From the NCBI RefSeq assembly GCF_000688415.1, contig NZ_JIAH01000008.1, forward strand, positions 62,001 through 126,000: a DNA stretch of 64,000 bases, given 5' to 3'. A model generated the notes under the pieces. The model saw nothing but the letters and a program-made list of their open reading frames with translations, ran no database searches and was not told the origin of the DNA. The position numbers were made by a program, and so were the translations under genes. Source of the DNA: Corynebacterium pseudodiphtheriticum DSM 44287. Its GTDB lineage: Bacteria > Actinomycetota > Actinomycetes > Mycobacteriales > Mycobacteriaceae. This document shows, piece after piece, positions 26,104 to 33,019 of the stretch. How positions within the stretch are numbered: the stretch's first letter is position 1; each line of letters opens with the position of its first letter.

Positions 26104-27938
26104 GTCGACAGTGCCGCCACGAAAGCTTCCTGTGGCACGTTCACCGACCCCAGTGACTTCATGCGCTTTTTACCGGCTTTCTGCTTTTCCAACAGCTTCC
26201 GCTTACGCGAAATATCGCCGCCATAGCATTTCGCCAACACGTCCTTACGCATCGCACGAATGTTTTCACGGGCAATAATCTTCGCGCCAATAGCCGCCTG
26301 CACCGGCACTTCGAATTGTTGGCGCGGAATAAGTTCTTTCAGCTTCTTCGTCATCTTGTTGCCATAGTGATATGCATGCTCGCGGTGCACGATTGCACTG
26401 AAAGCGTCGACAGGATCACCCTGCAACAAAATATCGACCTTAACCAGATCCGCCAACTGCTCACCGGCCTCCTCGTAGTTCAACGAGGCATAGCCTTTGG
26501 TGCGAGATTTCAGCATGTCGAAGAAATCAAAGATGATCTCACCCAACGGCATCGTGTAGCGCAACTCGACTCGGTCTTCAGAAAGGTAGTCCATGCCACC
26601 CATTTGTCCACGCTTGGACTGGCATAGCTCCATGGTCGGCCCGACGAAATCCGCTGGCACAATGATGGTCATTTTCACGATCGGCTCATAGACCGCATCG
26701 TGCTTACCCTCTGGCCAGTCCGCAGGATTGTGCACATACTGCTCGGTGCCGTCTTCTTTGACCACGCGATAAGTCACCGAAGGCGCGGTGGAAATCAAGT
26801 CCAGGTCGAATTCACGTTCCAGACGGTCGCGGGTAATTTCCATGTGCAGCAGCCCCAGGAATCCGCAGCGGAAGCCGAAGCCCAGCGCGACGGAAGTTTC
26901 TGGTTCAAAGGTCAGTGAGGCGTCGTTAAGCTGGAGTTTTTCTAGCGCATCACGCAGGTCAGGGAAATCTTCCTGCGAGATCGGAAACATGCCCGAATAA
27001 ACCATCGGTTTGGGTTCGTCATAGCCCTGCAGTGGTTCCTCGGCTCCTTTGTTGGCCCAGGTAATGGTATCGCCAACTTTGGTCTCACGAACGTCTTTTA
27101 CACCCGTGATGACGTAGCCAACTTCACCAGGGCCTAAGCCTTTACAAGAGGTTGGCTTTGGCGAAACGATGCCCATATCCAGAATTTCCAGGTCTGTCCC
27201 GGTATTCATCATGCGTACTTTTTGCCGTGGCTTCAACTGGCCATCGACCACCCTGATATAGGTAACGACACCACGGTAGACGTCGTAGACAGAGTCGAAG
27301 ATCATTGCGCGGGCGGGCGCGTCGTCTGGATAATCTGTGTGTGGTGGCGGTGTCAGTTCGACGACTTTGTCCAGCAGCTCAACCACACCTTCGCCGGTTT
27401 TTCCGGAAACATGCAGGACATCTTCTGGTTCACAACCGATGATGTTCGCCAGCTCTAGGGCATATTTCTCTGGATCTGCGGCAGGCAAGTCAATCTTGTT
27501 GAGAACTGGAATGATCTCCAGCTCGTGTTCCATTGCCAAGTACAAGTTCGCCAAAGTCTGCGCTTCGATGCCTTGGGCTGCGTCGACAAGCAAAATGGCT
27601 GCCTCACAGGCATCCAGGGCCCGGGAAACTTCATAGGTGAAGTCGACGTGGCCGGGAGTGTCATTCATCTGCAGCACGATTTCTTCACCCTTATGCGGGC
27701 CGGACGTCGGTACCCACGGCAAGCGCACAGACTGCGCTTTAATCGTGATGCCACGCTCACGCTCAATGTCCATGTTGTCGAGGTACTGATCGCGCATATC
27801 ACGCGCATCAACGACGTTGGACAATTGCAGGATGCGGTCCGCCAGGGTGGATTTACCGTGGTCAATATGCGCAATGATGCAGAAGTTGCGCAGGCGCTCG
27901 GTTTCGGTGAACGTCTGCGCTGCAAAATTTTTCGACAT
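26091..27938 (-). CDS. lepA: Elongation factor 4 (LepA)
   Basis: This 615-residue translational GTPase has the G1 loop [16 protein letters not shown], the switch region [52 protein letters not shown], and the LepA-specific C-terminal domain with [20 protein letters not shown] near the end. EF4 acts on stalled or misplaced ribosomes and can back-translocate them. The ribosome site GAGGAAG lies just before the ATG. It is divergent from the PemK-like gene at 28043, which is the common corynebacterial arrangement. Full length. Confidence 0.97.
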   Translation of the reverse strand: MSKNFAAQTFTETERLRNFCIIAHIDHGKSTLADRILQLSNVVDARDMRDQYLDNMDIERERGITIKAQSVRLPWVPTSGPHKGEEIVLQMNDTPGHVDFTYEVSRALDACEAAILLVDAAQGIEAQTLANLYLAMEHELEIIPVLNKIDLPAADPEKYALELANIIGCEPEDVLHVSGKTGEGVVELLDKVVELTPPPHTDYPDDAPARAMIFDSVYDVYRGVVTYIRVVDGQLKPRQKVRMMNTGTDLEILDMGIVSPKPTSCKGLGPGEVGYVITGVKDVRETKVGDTITWANKGAEEPLQGYDEPKPMVYSGMFPISQEDFPDLRDALEKLQLNDASLTFEPETSVALGFGFRCGFLGLLHMEITRDRLEREFDLDLISTAPSVTYRVVKEDGTEQYVHNPADWPEGKHDAVYEPIVKMTIIVPADFVGPTMELCQSKRGQMGGMDYLSEDRVELRYTMPLGEIIFDFFDMLKSRTKGYASLNYEEAGEQLADLVKVDILLQGDPVDAFSAIVHREHAYHYGNKMTKKLKELIPRQQFEVPVQAAIGAKIIARENIRAMRKDVLAKCYGGDISRKRKLLEKQKAGKKRMKSLGSVNVPQEAFVAALSTDGD

Positions 27939-28042
27939 TACTTCCTCGGACTACCTCTCGTTGTAAACTCCCACCAGCCTACCGAACCACGCCGCAAGGA
28001 AAATAGCCAGGACAGCTAAGCGCAATAGCTAGGATGACTAGT

Positions 28043-28579
28043 ATGTCTGCAGCACGGCGGAAAAATAAACGCTGGTCGCCATCCAGCCCCAACGAAGACC
28101 TGTTGGAAAAAGGTCTGGCACTAATTAACCAGCGCCTAGGCATGCAGAACACCGTGTCGCGCTCAGTGGCGCGTGCCGCAGCAAAAATTCAAGTATGGAA
28201 ATCCCGCGCACTGACCCGCACAATTTTCTACGCCCCCGATATGGATGGACACGCTGATTCCGGCGAGGTCGTATGGGTTTGGACACCCACCGACGGCATC
28301 GATTCCCCACCACGCGAACGCGCAGTGTTGATTGTTGGGCGGACGAATAGCAGCGTGCTGGCCTTGTTAATCTCGCCGAATCCTACGCATGATCACGATC
28401 CGCGGTGGACCAGCATCGGCACCGGGGAATGGGATGAAGCAGGTCGGCCCTGTTGGATTCGGGTGGATCGCGTGCTCGAGATCCAAGAGCAATATTTGCG
28501 TCGGCAAGGCGTGTTATTTCCTAGACGACGTTTTGAACGGATCGCCAACCGGCTGCGCAACGAACATCAATGGAATTAG
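28043..28579 (+). CDS. PemK/MazF-like (PF02452) protein, probably not a classical toxin
   Basis: The 178-residue protein has a basic helical N-terminus of about 60 residues followed by a PemK/MazF-like SH3 barrel: GEVVWVWTPTDG, RAVLIVGRTNSSVLALLISP, WTSIGTGEWDEAGRPCWIRV. MazF proteins are sequence-specific RNases paired with an antitoxin. No antitoxin frame is present on either side: lepA is divergent and rpsT follows, so this is a single chromosomal gene of the kind conserved beside lepA in corynebacteria. An ATG at 28034 is possible but its AGG directly abuts the codon. Enzymatic activity is not established. Confidence 0.8.
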   Translation: MSAARRKNKRWSPSSPNEDLLEKGLALINQRLGMQNTVSRSVARAAAKIQVWKSRALTRTIFYAPDMDGHADSGEVVWVWTPTDGIDSPPRERAVLIVGRTNSSVLALLISPNPTHDHDPRWTSIGTGEWDEAGRPCWIRVDRVLEIQEQYLRRQGVLFPRRRFERIANRLRNEHQWN

Positions 28580-28706
28580 TCGGTACGCGATACAGCGTGA
28601 CGTGGCAAGGCAATAGACAAGACACGGCGAAGTGAAATGAAGTGGGATTATCGGCCTAATTCTGCTAGGCTCTACAGGGTTGCTCGTCTGTCGAGCTGCA
28701 CCAAGC

Positions 28707-28734
28707 GGGGCGGTCAGGACCTTGGGTCCGCCCG
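28707..28734 (+). other. GC-rich hairpin in the rpsT leader region
   Basis: GGGGCGG at 28707-28713 can pair with CCGCCC at 28728-28733, with GGACC and GGTCC inside. There is no following T-tract, so it is unlikely to be the terminator of the PemK-like gene. It lies 117 bases before the rpsT ATG and could be part of a ribosomal-protein leader. The rest of 28580-28850 shows nothing recognisable. Confidence 0.3.
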
Positions 28735-28850
28735 ATAACGGTTTGGTGACGCGCATCTAGGGTCAGTTTCGGCTGATCGTAATGCTGGAAATGCTTAGGC
28801 AGAATGAGTTTTCACGTCAATGTCTATCGACTATAAGAGGTATCTTCACC

Positions 28851-29117
28851 ATGGCAAACATTAAGTCCAAGCAGAAGCGCGTAATCACTAACGAAAAATC
28901 GCGCCGTCGCAACCAGCACGTTCGTTCCCGCGTTCGCACCATGATGCGCAACTTCCGCTCCGCTGTTGAAGCTGGCGACAAGGCCGTCGCGGAAGAGAAG
29001 CTGCGCGTAGCTTCCCGCGAGCTGGACAAGGCTGTTTCCAAGGGCGTTTTCCACCGCAACACCGCCGCTAACAAGAAGTCTGGCATGGCCAACCTTTTCA
29101 ACAAGATGGAAGGCTAA
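28851..29117 (+). CDS. rpsT: 30S ribosomal protein S20
   Basis: The 88-residue basic protein begins MANIKSKQKRVITNEKSRRR and ends TAANKKSGMANLFNKMEG, the full S20 sequence pattern. It is an early 16S-binding protein of the small subunit. The frame is open further upstream, but S20 always begins at this Met, and AGAGG lies shortly upstream. It is a monocistronic gene closed by the strong hairpin at 29180. Confidence 0.97.
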   Translation: MANIKSKQKRVITNEKSRRRNQHVRSRVRTMMRNFRSAVEAGDKAVAEEKLRVASRELDKAVSKGVFHRNTAANKKSGMANLFNKMEG

Positions 29118-29179
29118 GCTAGTTTCTAGCTCAGTCAGTTTCTCACTGAATAGCTGCTAGTCTTGCGCGGTCACCAAAA

Positions 29180-29224
29180 AGAACCGGCCTGGGTTACTGC
29201 ACACCCGGGCCGGTTCTCTAGTTT
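29180..29224. terminator. Strong terminator after rpsT
   Basis: AGAACCGGCCTGGGT (29180-29194) pairs with ACCCGGGCCGGTTCT (29203-29217) with one G-T wobble and an eight-base loop. CTAGTTTTACAG follows on the plus strand, and an A-run precedes the stem, so it could also work in the minus direction. Confidence 0.88.
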
Positions 29225-29299
29225 TACAGTCACAACGCTTGAAACTATCCTTAACTTTAGCGGTTAACCTTAGTTTTGCACATGATACGTAAAACATAT

Positions 29300-29329
29300 T
29301 TGATATTTCCCACCAAAAGCCCTTAAAAT
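29300..29329 (+). promoter_or_regulatory. Promoter of the 54-residue peptide gene
   Basis: A -35 element TTGATA (29300-29305), an 18-base spacer and a -10 element TAAAAT (29324-29329) fit a housekeeping-type promoter. The same spacing and equivalent hexamers recur before the second peptide gene, which supports the assignment. The expected start would be near 29335-29338, giving a leader of about 75 bases. Confidence 0.65.
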
Positions 29330-29334
29330 TGGGA

Positions 29335-29382
29335 GCGCAATGCAAGGATAAACCCGTCTATCTCCGGGATTTTGAATTGCGC
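29335..29382 (+). other. Structured 5' leader of the first peptide gene
   Basis: GCGCAAT (29335-29341) is the exact complement of ATTGCGC (29376-29382), and CCCG (29353-29356) pairs with CGGG (29364-29367) inside it. Together they would fold almost the whole leader into a two-part stem ending about 18 bases before the Shine-Dalgarno site. The second peptide gene keeps the GCGCAAT arm but not the distal one. This may stabilise the mRNA; it is not a recognised riboswitch. Confidence 0.5.
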
Positions 29383-29413
29383 AACATTCATAAGGACATC
29401 AAGGAGAAGACTT

Positions 29414-29578
29414 ATGCCTTTGCCTAAAGTAAACCCAATGGACCCAACCAACCCACTCGTTGCCGATGCACAGGCATCCAGCGTCGGTAACTTCATCGAG
29501 GCTATCGGCGTTAACATCGCCAATGTAATCTCTGGCTTCGCCGAGGCTTTCATTCAGGCCTTCGGCTCCAGCTTCTAA
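29414..29578 (+). CDS. Small amphipathic helical peptide A (54 residues), channel-peptide-like
   Basis: AAGGAG lies seven bases before ATG 29414, and the frame ends TAA at 29576-29578. There is no signal peptide or lipobox. Residues 1-25 are polar and Pro/Asn/Asp-rich (MPLPKVNPMDPTNPLVAD start). Residues 26-54 form one hydrophobic, weakly acidic amphipathic helix with FIEAIGVNIANVIS and FAEAFIQAFGSSF. The last 29 residues match peptide B at 20 positions. Corynebacterial PorA/PorH-type channel peptides are similarly short, acidic and signal-less, so this may be one of them; modulin-like or bacteriocin-like peptides are alternatives. Own promoter and terminator. Existence is well supported; function is inference. 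Confidence 0.82.
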   Translation: MPLPKVNPMDPTNPLVADAQASSVGNFIEAIGVNIANVISGFAEAFIQAFGSSF

Positions 29579-29630
29579 TTTAGGCAAATAAGCCTAATGC
29601 CTTGGTCTAAATTCACTTAGACCAAATCTG

Positions 29631-29661
29631 CCCGTCAGCGCTTAAGCGTTGGCGGGTTTTT
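29631..29661 (+). terminator. Intrinsic terminator after peptide A
   Basis: CCCGTCAGCGC (29631-29641) pairs with GCGTTGGCGGG (29646-29656) around a TTAA loop and is followed by TTTTT, a textbook terminator with two wobble pairs. Two smaller hairpins precede it: TTAGGC with GCCTAA at 29580-29596, and GGTCTAA with TTAGACC at 29604-29623. Confidence 0.92.
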
Positions 29662-29790
29662 CCTATTCACGGCATTTTTCTACTTCTTATGTAAATATTA
29701 AATTAGCAAAGCATAATATTACTAGATTGCGGTTTTTATCACAGTAGAATCTTTCGACCTGGGATTTTTCAGTTTCTTACTGGGAATCAT

Positions 29791-29820
29791 TTGCTCAATA
29801 TATTTCCCTGCCCCTAGAGT
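29791..29820 (+). promoter_or_regulatory. Promoter of the 44-residue peptide gene
   Basis: TTGCTC (29791-29796), an 18-base spacer and TAGAGT (29815-29820) align base for base with the promoter of peptide A. They are followed by the shared leader start GGGGGCGCAAT. The 316-base gap 29579-29894 otherwise holds only the terminator of peptide A and AT-rich sequence. Confidence 0.62.
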
Positions 29821-29894
29821 TGGGGGCGCAATACAGGGCGAGCCTAGAACAACAAGCGTTCGACCTGATTCATCTCTACATTTAAGGAGTCCCC

Positions 29895-30029
29895 ATGGAC
29901 AAGCTTCCTGCAGACGCACCAACCACCACCGGCATCCTGGCTTTCATCGAACAGATCGGCGTGGGCATCGCATCCGTCATCTCCGCTATCGCTGAGCCTT
30001 TCATTCAGCTTTTCGGCTCCAGCATCTAA
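29895..30029 (+). CDS. Small amphipathic helical peptide B (44 residues), paralogue of A
   Basis: AAGGAG lies five bases before ATG 29895; TAA ends at 30029. Residues 1-14 are polar (MDKLPADAPTTTGIL). Residues 16-44 repeat the helix of peptide A: FIEQIGVGIASVIS and IAEPFIQLFGSSI, net charge about -3 for the peptide. The nucleotide sequences of A and B stay alike through the stop and into TAATTTAGGC, showing a tandem gene duplication. No signal peptide. As for A, a mycomembrane channel or surface-active secreted peptide is the best guess; serines at the C-terminus could be sites of O-mycoloylation as known for PorA/PorH, but that is speculation. Confidence 0.82.
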   Translation: MDKLPADAPTTTGILAFIEQIGVGIASVISAIAEPFIQLFGSSI

Positions 30030-30082
30030 TTTAGGCCAAGGCCAAAACAACCGATTGGGAACCCCTACCCCAGTCAATGCCT

Positions 30083-30114
30083 AAGGCGGCTAACACAACA
30101 GTGTTAGCCGCCTT
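30083..30114 (+). terminator. Hairpin terminator after peptide B
   Basis: AAGGCGGCTAACAC (30083-30096) pairs perfectly with GTGTTAGCCGCCTT (30101-30114) around the loop AACA, a 14-bp stem. The downstream sequence is CACAATTA, without a T-run except the two T of the stem, so termination may be partly structure-driven. Confidence 0.82.
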
Positions 30115-30183
30115 CACAATTACCCAGCAAGCAACTCAACTTGCCCATCGCGCCAGCCCCTGGGTCAACAACTCCAGGTACAA

Positions 30184-30209
30184 CAACACATTCCTAAAGG
30201 AAAGTGTTG
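30184..30209. other. 12-bp inverted repeat between the convergent peptide genes
   Basis: CAACACATTCCT (30184-30195) and AGGAAAGTGTTG (30198-30209) are complementary except for one A-A mismatch, with a two-base centre. The symmetry suits a protein-binding site more than an RNA hairpin. No matching regulator is encoded nearby. Confidence 0.45.
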
Positions 30210-30245
30210 CAACGACTCTCTGAACTCACGGCGCAGCCTTAAATG

Positions 30246-30277
30246 CAAAAACTCCCCAGCGGAAAACCGCTGAGGAG
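30246..30277 (-). terminator. Intrinsic terminator of peptide C
   Basis: On the minus strand CTCCTCAGCGG, a TTTT loop and CCGCTGGGGAG form an 11-bp stem with one mismatch (30252-30277), followed by TTTTT (30246-30250). This closes the leftward peptide C gene. Confidence 0.92.
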
Positions 30278-30331
30278 ATCTCAAAGTAACGGCAGGAACT
30301 TAGAGCCCCACCGCAGCTGTTAAACAGTCAA

Positions 30332-30463
30332 TTACTTGGAGGAGCTCAGAACGTTGGTGAAAACGCCGGAAACGCCAGCGAATACGAACTTAGCAGCCTC
30401 GATGAGGTAACCAGCAACGCCGCTAGCGGTGGTGGACAGGTTAACTAGAACATCGTTGATCAT
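30332..30463 (-). CDS. Small amphipathic helical peptide C (43 residues)
   Basis: The frame begins ATG at 30461-30463, nine bases after AAAGGA, and ends TAA at 30332. The peptide has a short polar start (MINDVLVNLSTTASG) and then a hydrophobic helix with YLIEAAKFVFAGVSGVFTNV, ending LSSSK; net charge is about zero. It is not a sequence copy of A and B but has the same size, no signal peptide, a single helix and a Ser-rich end. It is convergent with B, with its own terminator. PorA/PorH pairs in C. glutamicum also consist of two unlike small peptides acting together, so C could be the partner of A/B. An in-frame ATG six codons upstream lacks a ribosome site. Confidence 0.8.
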   Translation of the reverse strand: MINDVLVNLSTTASGVAGYLIEAAKFVFAGVSGVFTNVLSSSK

Positions 30464-30503
30464 GGTCAACAATCCTTTCATATGAAACGAACGGTACGTG
30501 ACA

Positions 30504-30518
30504 TAGCTTAACAAGCTA
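30504..30518. promoter_or_regulatory. 15-bp palindrome upstream of peptide C
   Basis: TAGCTTAACAAGCTA (30504-30518) is a perfect 6-3-6 inverted repeat placed 41-55 bases upstream of the peptide C start codon. It would overlap the leader or core promoter, so it is a candidate operator or leader hairpin. TATATA elements on the minus strand at about 30547-30552 are possible -10 sequences. Confidence 0.4.
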
Positions 30519-30952
30519 CAGTCCACCGCCCATAACCCAACGAAAATATATAAATCCATAAGGCTCGCGTTAAACAAAAAGGTTTTTCTGCAAGTAAATG
30601 CGAAGAAATCAAATTAACTGCGCTAAAAATCCCGTTTGAACTGTATGAACTCGAACGTAATATTTTTTGTTTTCCACTTTTTATTTTCGTTACAAGCTAC
30701 CCCCAGATTAGTGCGTTACAGATTCAGATGCCCCATATTTTTGGGGCATAGTACGCTGTCTAAAAGAATCCTATCCCCCGATAGAAATCGGTTTTAGTTA
30801 CGATCTCACTGCTTATTGCTTAAAAAGGCATGAAAATGCACCCAACCAATCCAGATTGGGCGCATCCAGAGTATTTTCAACGGCTTCCAAGCATTACTTG
30901 GCTCCAGATTTTGCAGGTGCCCTATGCCCTCTTTCGCTCTTGGCTCTATAGC
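30519..30952. other. AT-rich gap with two small hairpins, no convincing gene
   Basis: This 434-base stretch between peptide C and rhtB is clearly AT-richer than its surroundings. ATGCCCC (30728-30734) pairs with GGGGCAT (30743-30749), and CTATC with GATAG flanks CCCC near 30771-30784. A plus-strand frame from 30836 runs antisense into rhtB and was not accepted. The region may be the remnant of an insertion. Confidence 0.5.
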
Positions 30953-31603
30953 CTAAGCCCAAATCATTGTCACAAGCCCGTTAATAGCCAGAGAGCCGCC
31001 AATAACCATAAACAGCACTCCAGAAGCAATATCAATCCACGGCCCGGCGGCTAATACACGACGACGTACTGCCTTCGTCGACAAGAAGAATGCCACAACC
31101 ACAAACAACAAAAACGCTGAAAGTGTCAACGCCGCAATCACAGCAATGGACAAACCAATCGATGGGCTTTGCGGCAACAACGGCGCCACAATTGCCGCTA
31201 GGAACAGTACAATCTTCGGGTTCGCGATATTCGTCAACCAGCCAGTTTTAAACGCAGACTTTAACGAGCCCAAACGTAGCGCAGCGTCGGCCAGATCCAC
31301 CGGCTTGGTGCTACGGTCGCGCCAGCCGGCCATAGCCATATTCCGCCCCATCCAGATCAACGCGATACCACCAATCAGCTGTACAAAGGCCAGCACAGAC
31401 GGATAGGCAGTCAAGATCGCAGCCGCCCCAAACACCGTCAGGCTAGTCCACATCACCACCCCCAGCTGAATGCCTAGCGCAGCAGCTAATGCGTGCGTCC
31501 GCGATCGCGTCGCCAAGCGCATGATCAAAATCATGTCCGGACCGGGGCTGGCAGCTCCAGCGAGATTCAGCGCTAACAGGCTAGCCCACTGTGCCAGCGT
31601 CAC
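30953..31603 (-). CDS. rhtB: LysE/RhtB family amino-acid exporter
   Basis: This 216-residue integral membrane protein has about six hydrophobic segments. The family hallmark LALNLAGAASPGPDMILIMR stands at the N-terminus, with GAALIWMGRNM-like ALIWMGRNMAMAGWRDR and WLTNIANPKIVLFLAAIVAP. RhtB/LysE proteins export amino acids or homoserine lactones. The start is GTG at 31601-31603, overlapping the ankyrin gene stop in a GTGA junction. It lies downstream of holA and the ankyrin gene. Substrate cannot be told; threonine or homoserine is the usual guess for this position in corynebacteria. Confidence 0.9.
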   Translation of the reverse strand: MTLAQWASLLALNLAGAASPGPDMILIMRLATRSRTHALAAALGIQLGVVMWTSLTVFGAAAILTAYPSVLAFVQLIGGIALIWMGRNMAMAGWRDRSTKPVDLADAALRLGSLKSAFKTGWLTNIANPKIVLFLAAIVAPLLPQSPSIGLSIAVIAALTLSAFLLFVVVAFFLSTKAVRRRVLAAGPWIDIASGVLFMVIGGSLAINGLVTMIWA

Positions 31604-32031
31604 TTGGTATTCTCAAAACGCTCGAGCAAGTCCGCACGCTCAAACATGCGCGCAGTATCCACCGCCGTCGGGTACCCGTGGTTCGGATCTGCCCCGGCTG
31701 CGAGCAACGCGTCTACCACCGCATCTTCCTTCTTGAACACCGCGCCAGCTAATGGAGATTGGCCGCGGTCATTGAGCTTGTCGACGTCTGCCCCACGCTC
31801 AGCCAAGCCACGCACCAAATCAGCGTGACCATGATAGGCAGCCATCATCAGCAGGCTGTGGCCTTCATGATTAACCAAATCCGCGTTCAGACCATGCTCA
31901 ATGTATTCGAGCAACGTGGTATCACCGGCTCGTGCGAAATCAAAAAGCTTAGTGGCGAATTCCTGCAACTGCAGATCATCTGCTGGTTCCGGTTGTTTCG
32001 TAGCGTCTTTTTCTGTGTCTTTTTCAGTCAT
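31600..32031 (-). CDS. Ankyrin repeat protein
   Basis: This 143-residue acidic soluble protein has about three ankyrin repeats (DLVNHEGHSLLMMAAYHGHA, DLVRGLAERGADVDKLNDRG, DALLAAGADPNHGYPTAVDT) after a charged N-terminal region. Ankyrin repeats mediate protein binding; in bacteria single small ankyrin proteins are often linked to redox or catalase maturation, which has no support here. It begins 12 bases after holA stops and overlaps rhtB by four bases, so expression of the three is coupled. Confidence 0.9.
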   Translation of the reverse strand: MTEKDTEKDATKQPEPADDLQLQEFATKLFDFARAGDTTLLEYIEHGLNADLVNHEGHSLLMMAAYHGHADLVRGLAERGADVDKLNDRGQSPLAGAVFKKEDAVVDALLAAGADPNHGYPTAVDTARMFERADLLERFENTK

Positions 32032-32043
32032 AGCGCCACAATT

Positions 32044-33000
32044 TTAGCGCGCAAGCTCCGAAATTTTCCGCACCGCTGATTCCAACGCGTACTCGGCGTC
32101 GCCTCCCTGGCCTTTCACCTCAGCATCCAACTCAGCAATAATCATCACCGCCTGCGATACATTTTCGCCCCGCCACCGGCGCGCCACCTTCAATGATTTA
32201 TCCACCAGCCACGGAGGCATTCCCAATTGTCCAGCGAGTTTTTGCGCATTACCGCCATGCTCTGAATACAAACGCGCCACCGTACCCACCTTGCTCGCCA
32301 ACGCATAGGCCAGTTTCACCGGTGGTTCTCCCAACTGCAGGGCGCGTCGCACCGAAGCCACTGCTTGGGAAGTGTGGCCGGCTACTGCAGCATCTGCGAT
32401 ATCGAAACCGGATACCTCTGCCACGCCTTGATAATACTCGCGTACTGCGGCCTCGGTGACGTTTCCATTGGTATCGGCAACCAGCTGACTCACCGCCGAG
32501 GCAAGTTCACGTAAATCCGATCCCACCCCTTCCAACAGGCTGTGAGTAATTTCCGGGCCCACCCGCACGTTGTGTCGCCGGAATTCCTGGGTCAGCCAAT
32601 TGGCACGCTCAGAGGGCTTTAGCTTGGCCACGCGATGAGTCTGCGACAATTTTTCAATCTTTTTCATTATCGCCTGATTTCGCCCACCACCGGCATAGAC
32701 AATGATGATGGTGACCGAAGGCGCTGGGTTCACACACGCATCCAACAACAAATTCAATGGTTCTTTTCCAGCGGTTTCTGCATTGGTGACCACCACAATC
32801 CGCTCATCGCCAAATAACGACGGGCTGGTGGCTTCAATAAGCTCCGGGCCGGTAATATCCCCGGCGCGCAACGTAGTTTGGTGAACCTGCTCGCCATCAG
32901 CGGCATTATTGCGGACTTCCGCCGTCAAGTCTAAGCGCACGCGCTCCGCCAAAAATTCTTCGTCTCCAATAATTAACTGGACGCTGGAATTCAATGCCAT
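32044..33000 (-). CDS. holA: DNA polymerase III subunit delta
   Basis: Starting from ATG 32998-33000 gives 318 residues that fit HolA: VQLIIGDEEFLAERVRLDLT, SPSLFGDERIVVVTNAE, LLEGVGSDLRELASAVSQLV, and the C-terminal collar helices with LAGQLGMPPWLVDKSLKVAR. It opens the beta clamp as part of the clamp loader. The frame extends to 33054 inside the comEC 3' end, but AGGAAG just before the chosen ATG and the conserved start favour 33000. The comEC-holA neighbourhood is conserved across many bacteria, usually followed by rpsT, which here is separated by the rhtB and peptide genes. Confidence 0.94.
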   Translation of the reverse strand: MALNSSVQLIIGDEEFLAERVRLDLTAEVRNNAADGEQVHQTTLRAGDITGPELIEATSPSLFGDERIVVVTNAETAGKEPLNLLLDACVNPAPSVTIIIVYAGGGRNQAIMKKIEKLSQTHRVAKLKPSERANWLTQEFRRHNVRVGPEITHSLLEGVGSDLRELASAVSQLVADTNGNVTEAAVREYYQGVAEVSGFDIADAAVAGHTSQAVASVRRALQLGEPPVKLAYALASKVGTVARLYSEHGGNAQKLAGQLGMPPWLVDKSLKVARRWRGENVSQAVMIIAELDAEVKGQGGDAEYALESAVRKISELAR

Positions 33001-33019
33001 GCTTCCTATCGTGCCACAG

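Noticed and set aside
28043-28579. Complete toxin-antitoxin module
   Set aside because: No antitoxin frame precedes or follows the PemK-like gene; lepA is divergent and rpsT is unrelated.
28600-28780. Possible tRNA or small stable RNA upstream of rpsT
   Set aside because: Stem pairs are present, but no cloverleaf, TTC arm or acceptor end could be drawn.
30077-30223. 48-codon plus-strand frame after peptide B
   Set aside because: It contains the peptide B terminator stem and has no ribosome site, so it is very unlikely to be translated.
29118-30952. Prophage or insertion-sequence remnant at the peptide island
   Set aside because: No transposase, integrase, terminal inverted repeats or target duplication could be found, only altered base composition.
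30836-31054. Plus-strand frame with AAAAAGG seven bases before ATG 30836, Trp/Pro-rich start
   Set aside because: More than 100 bases run antisense through the rhtB 3' end, and the C-terminal part is low-complexity antisense sequence. Without homology it is more likely chance.
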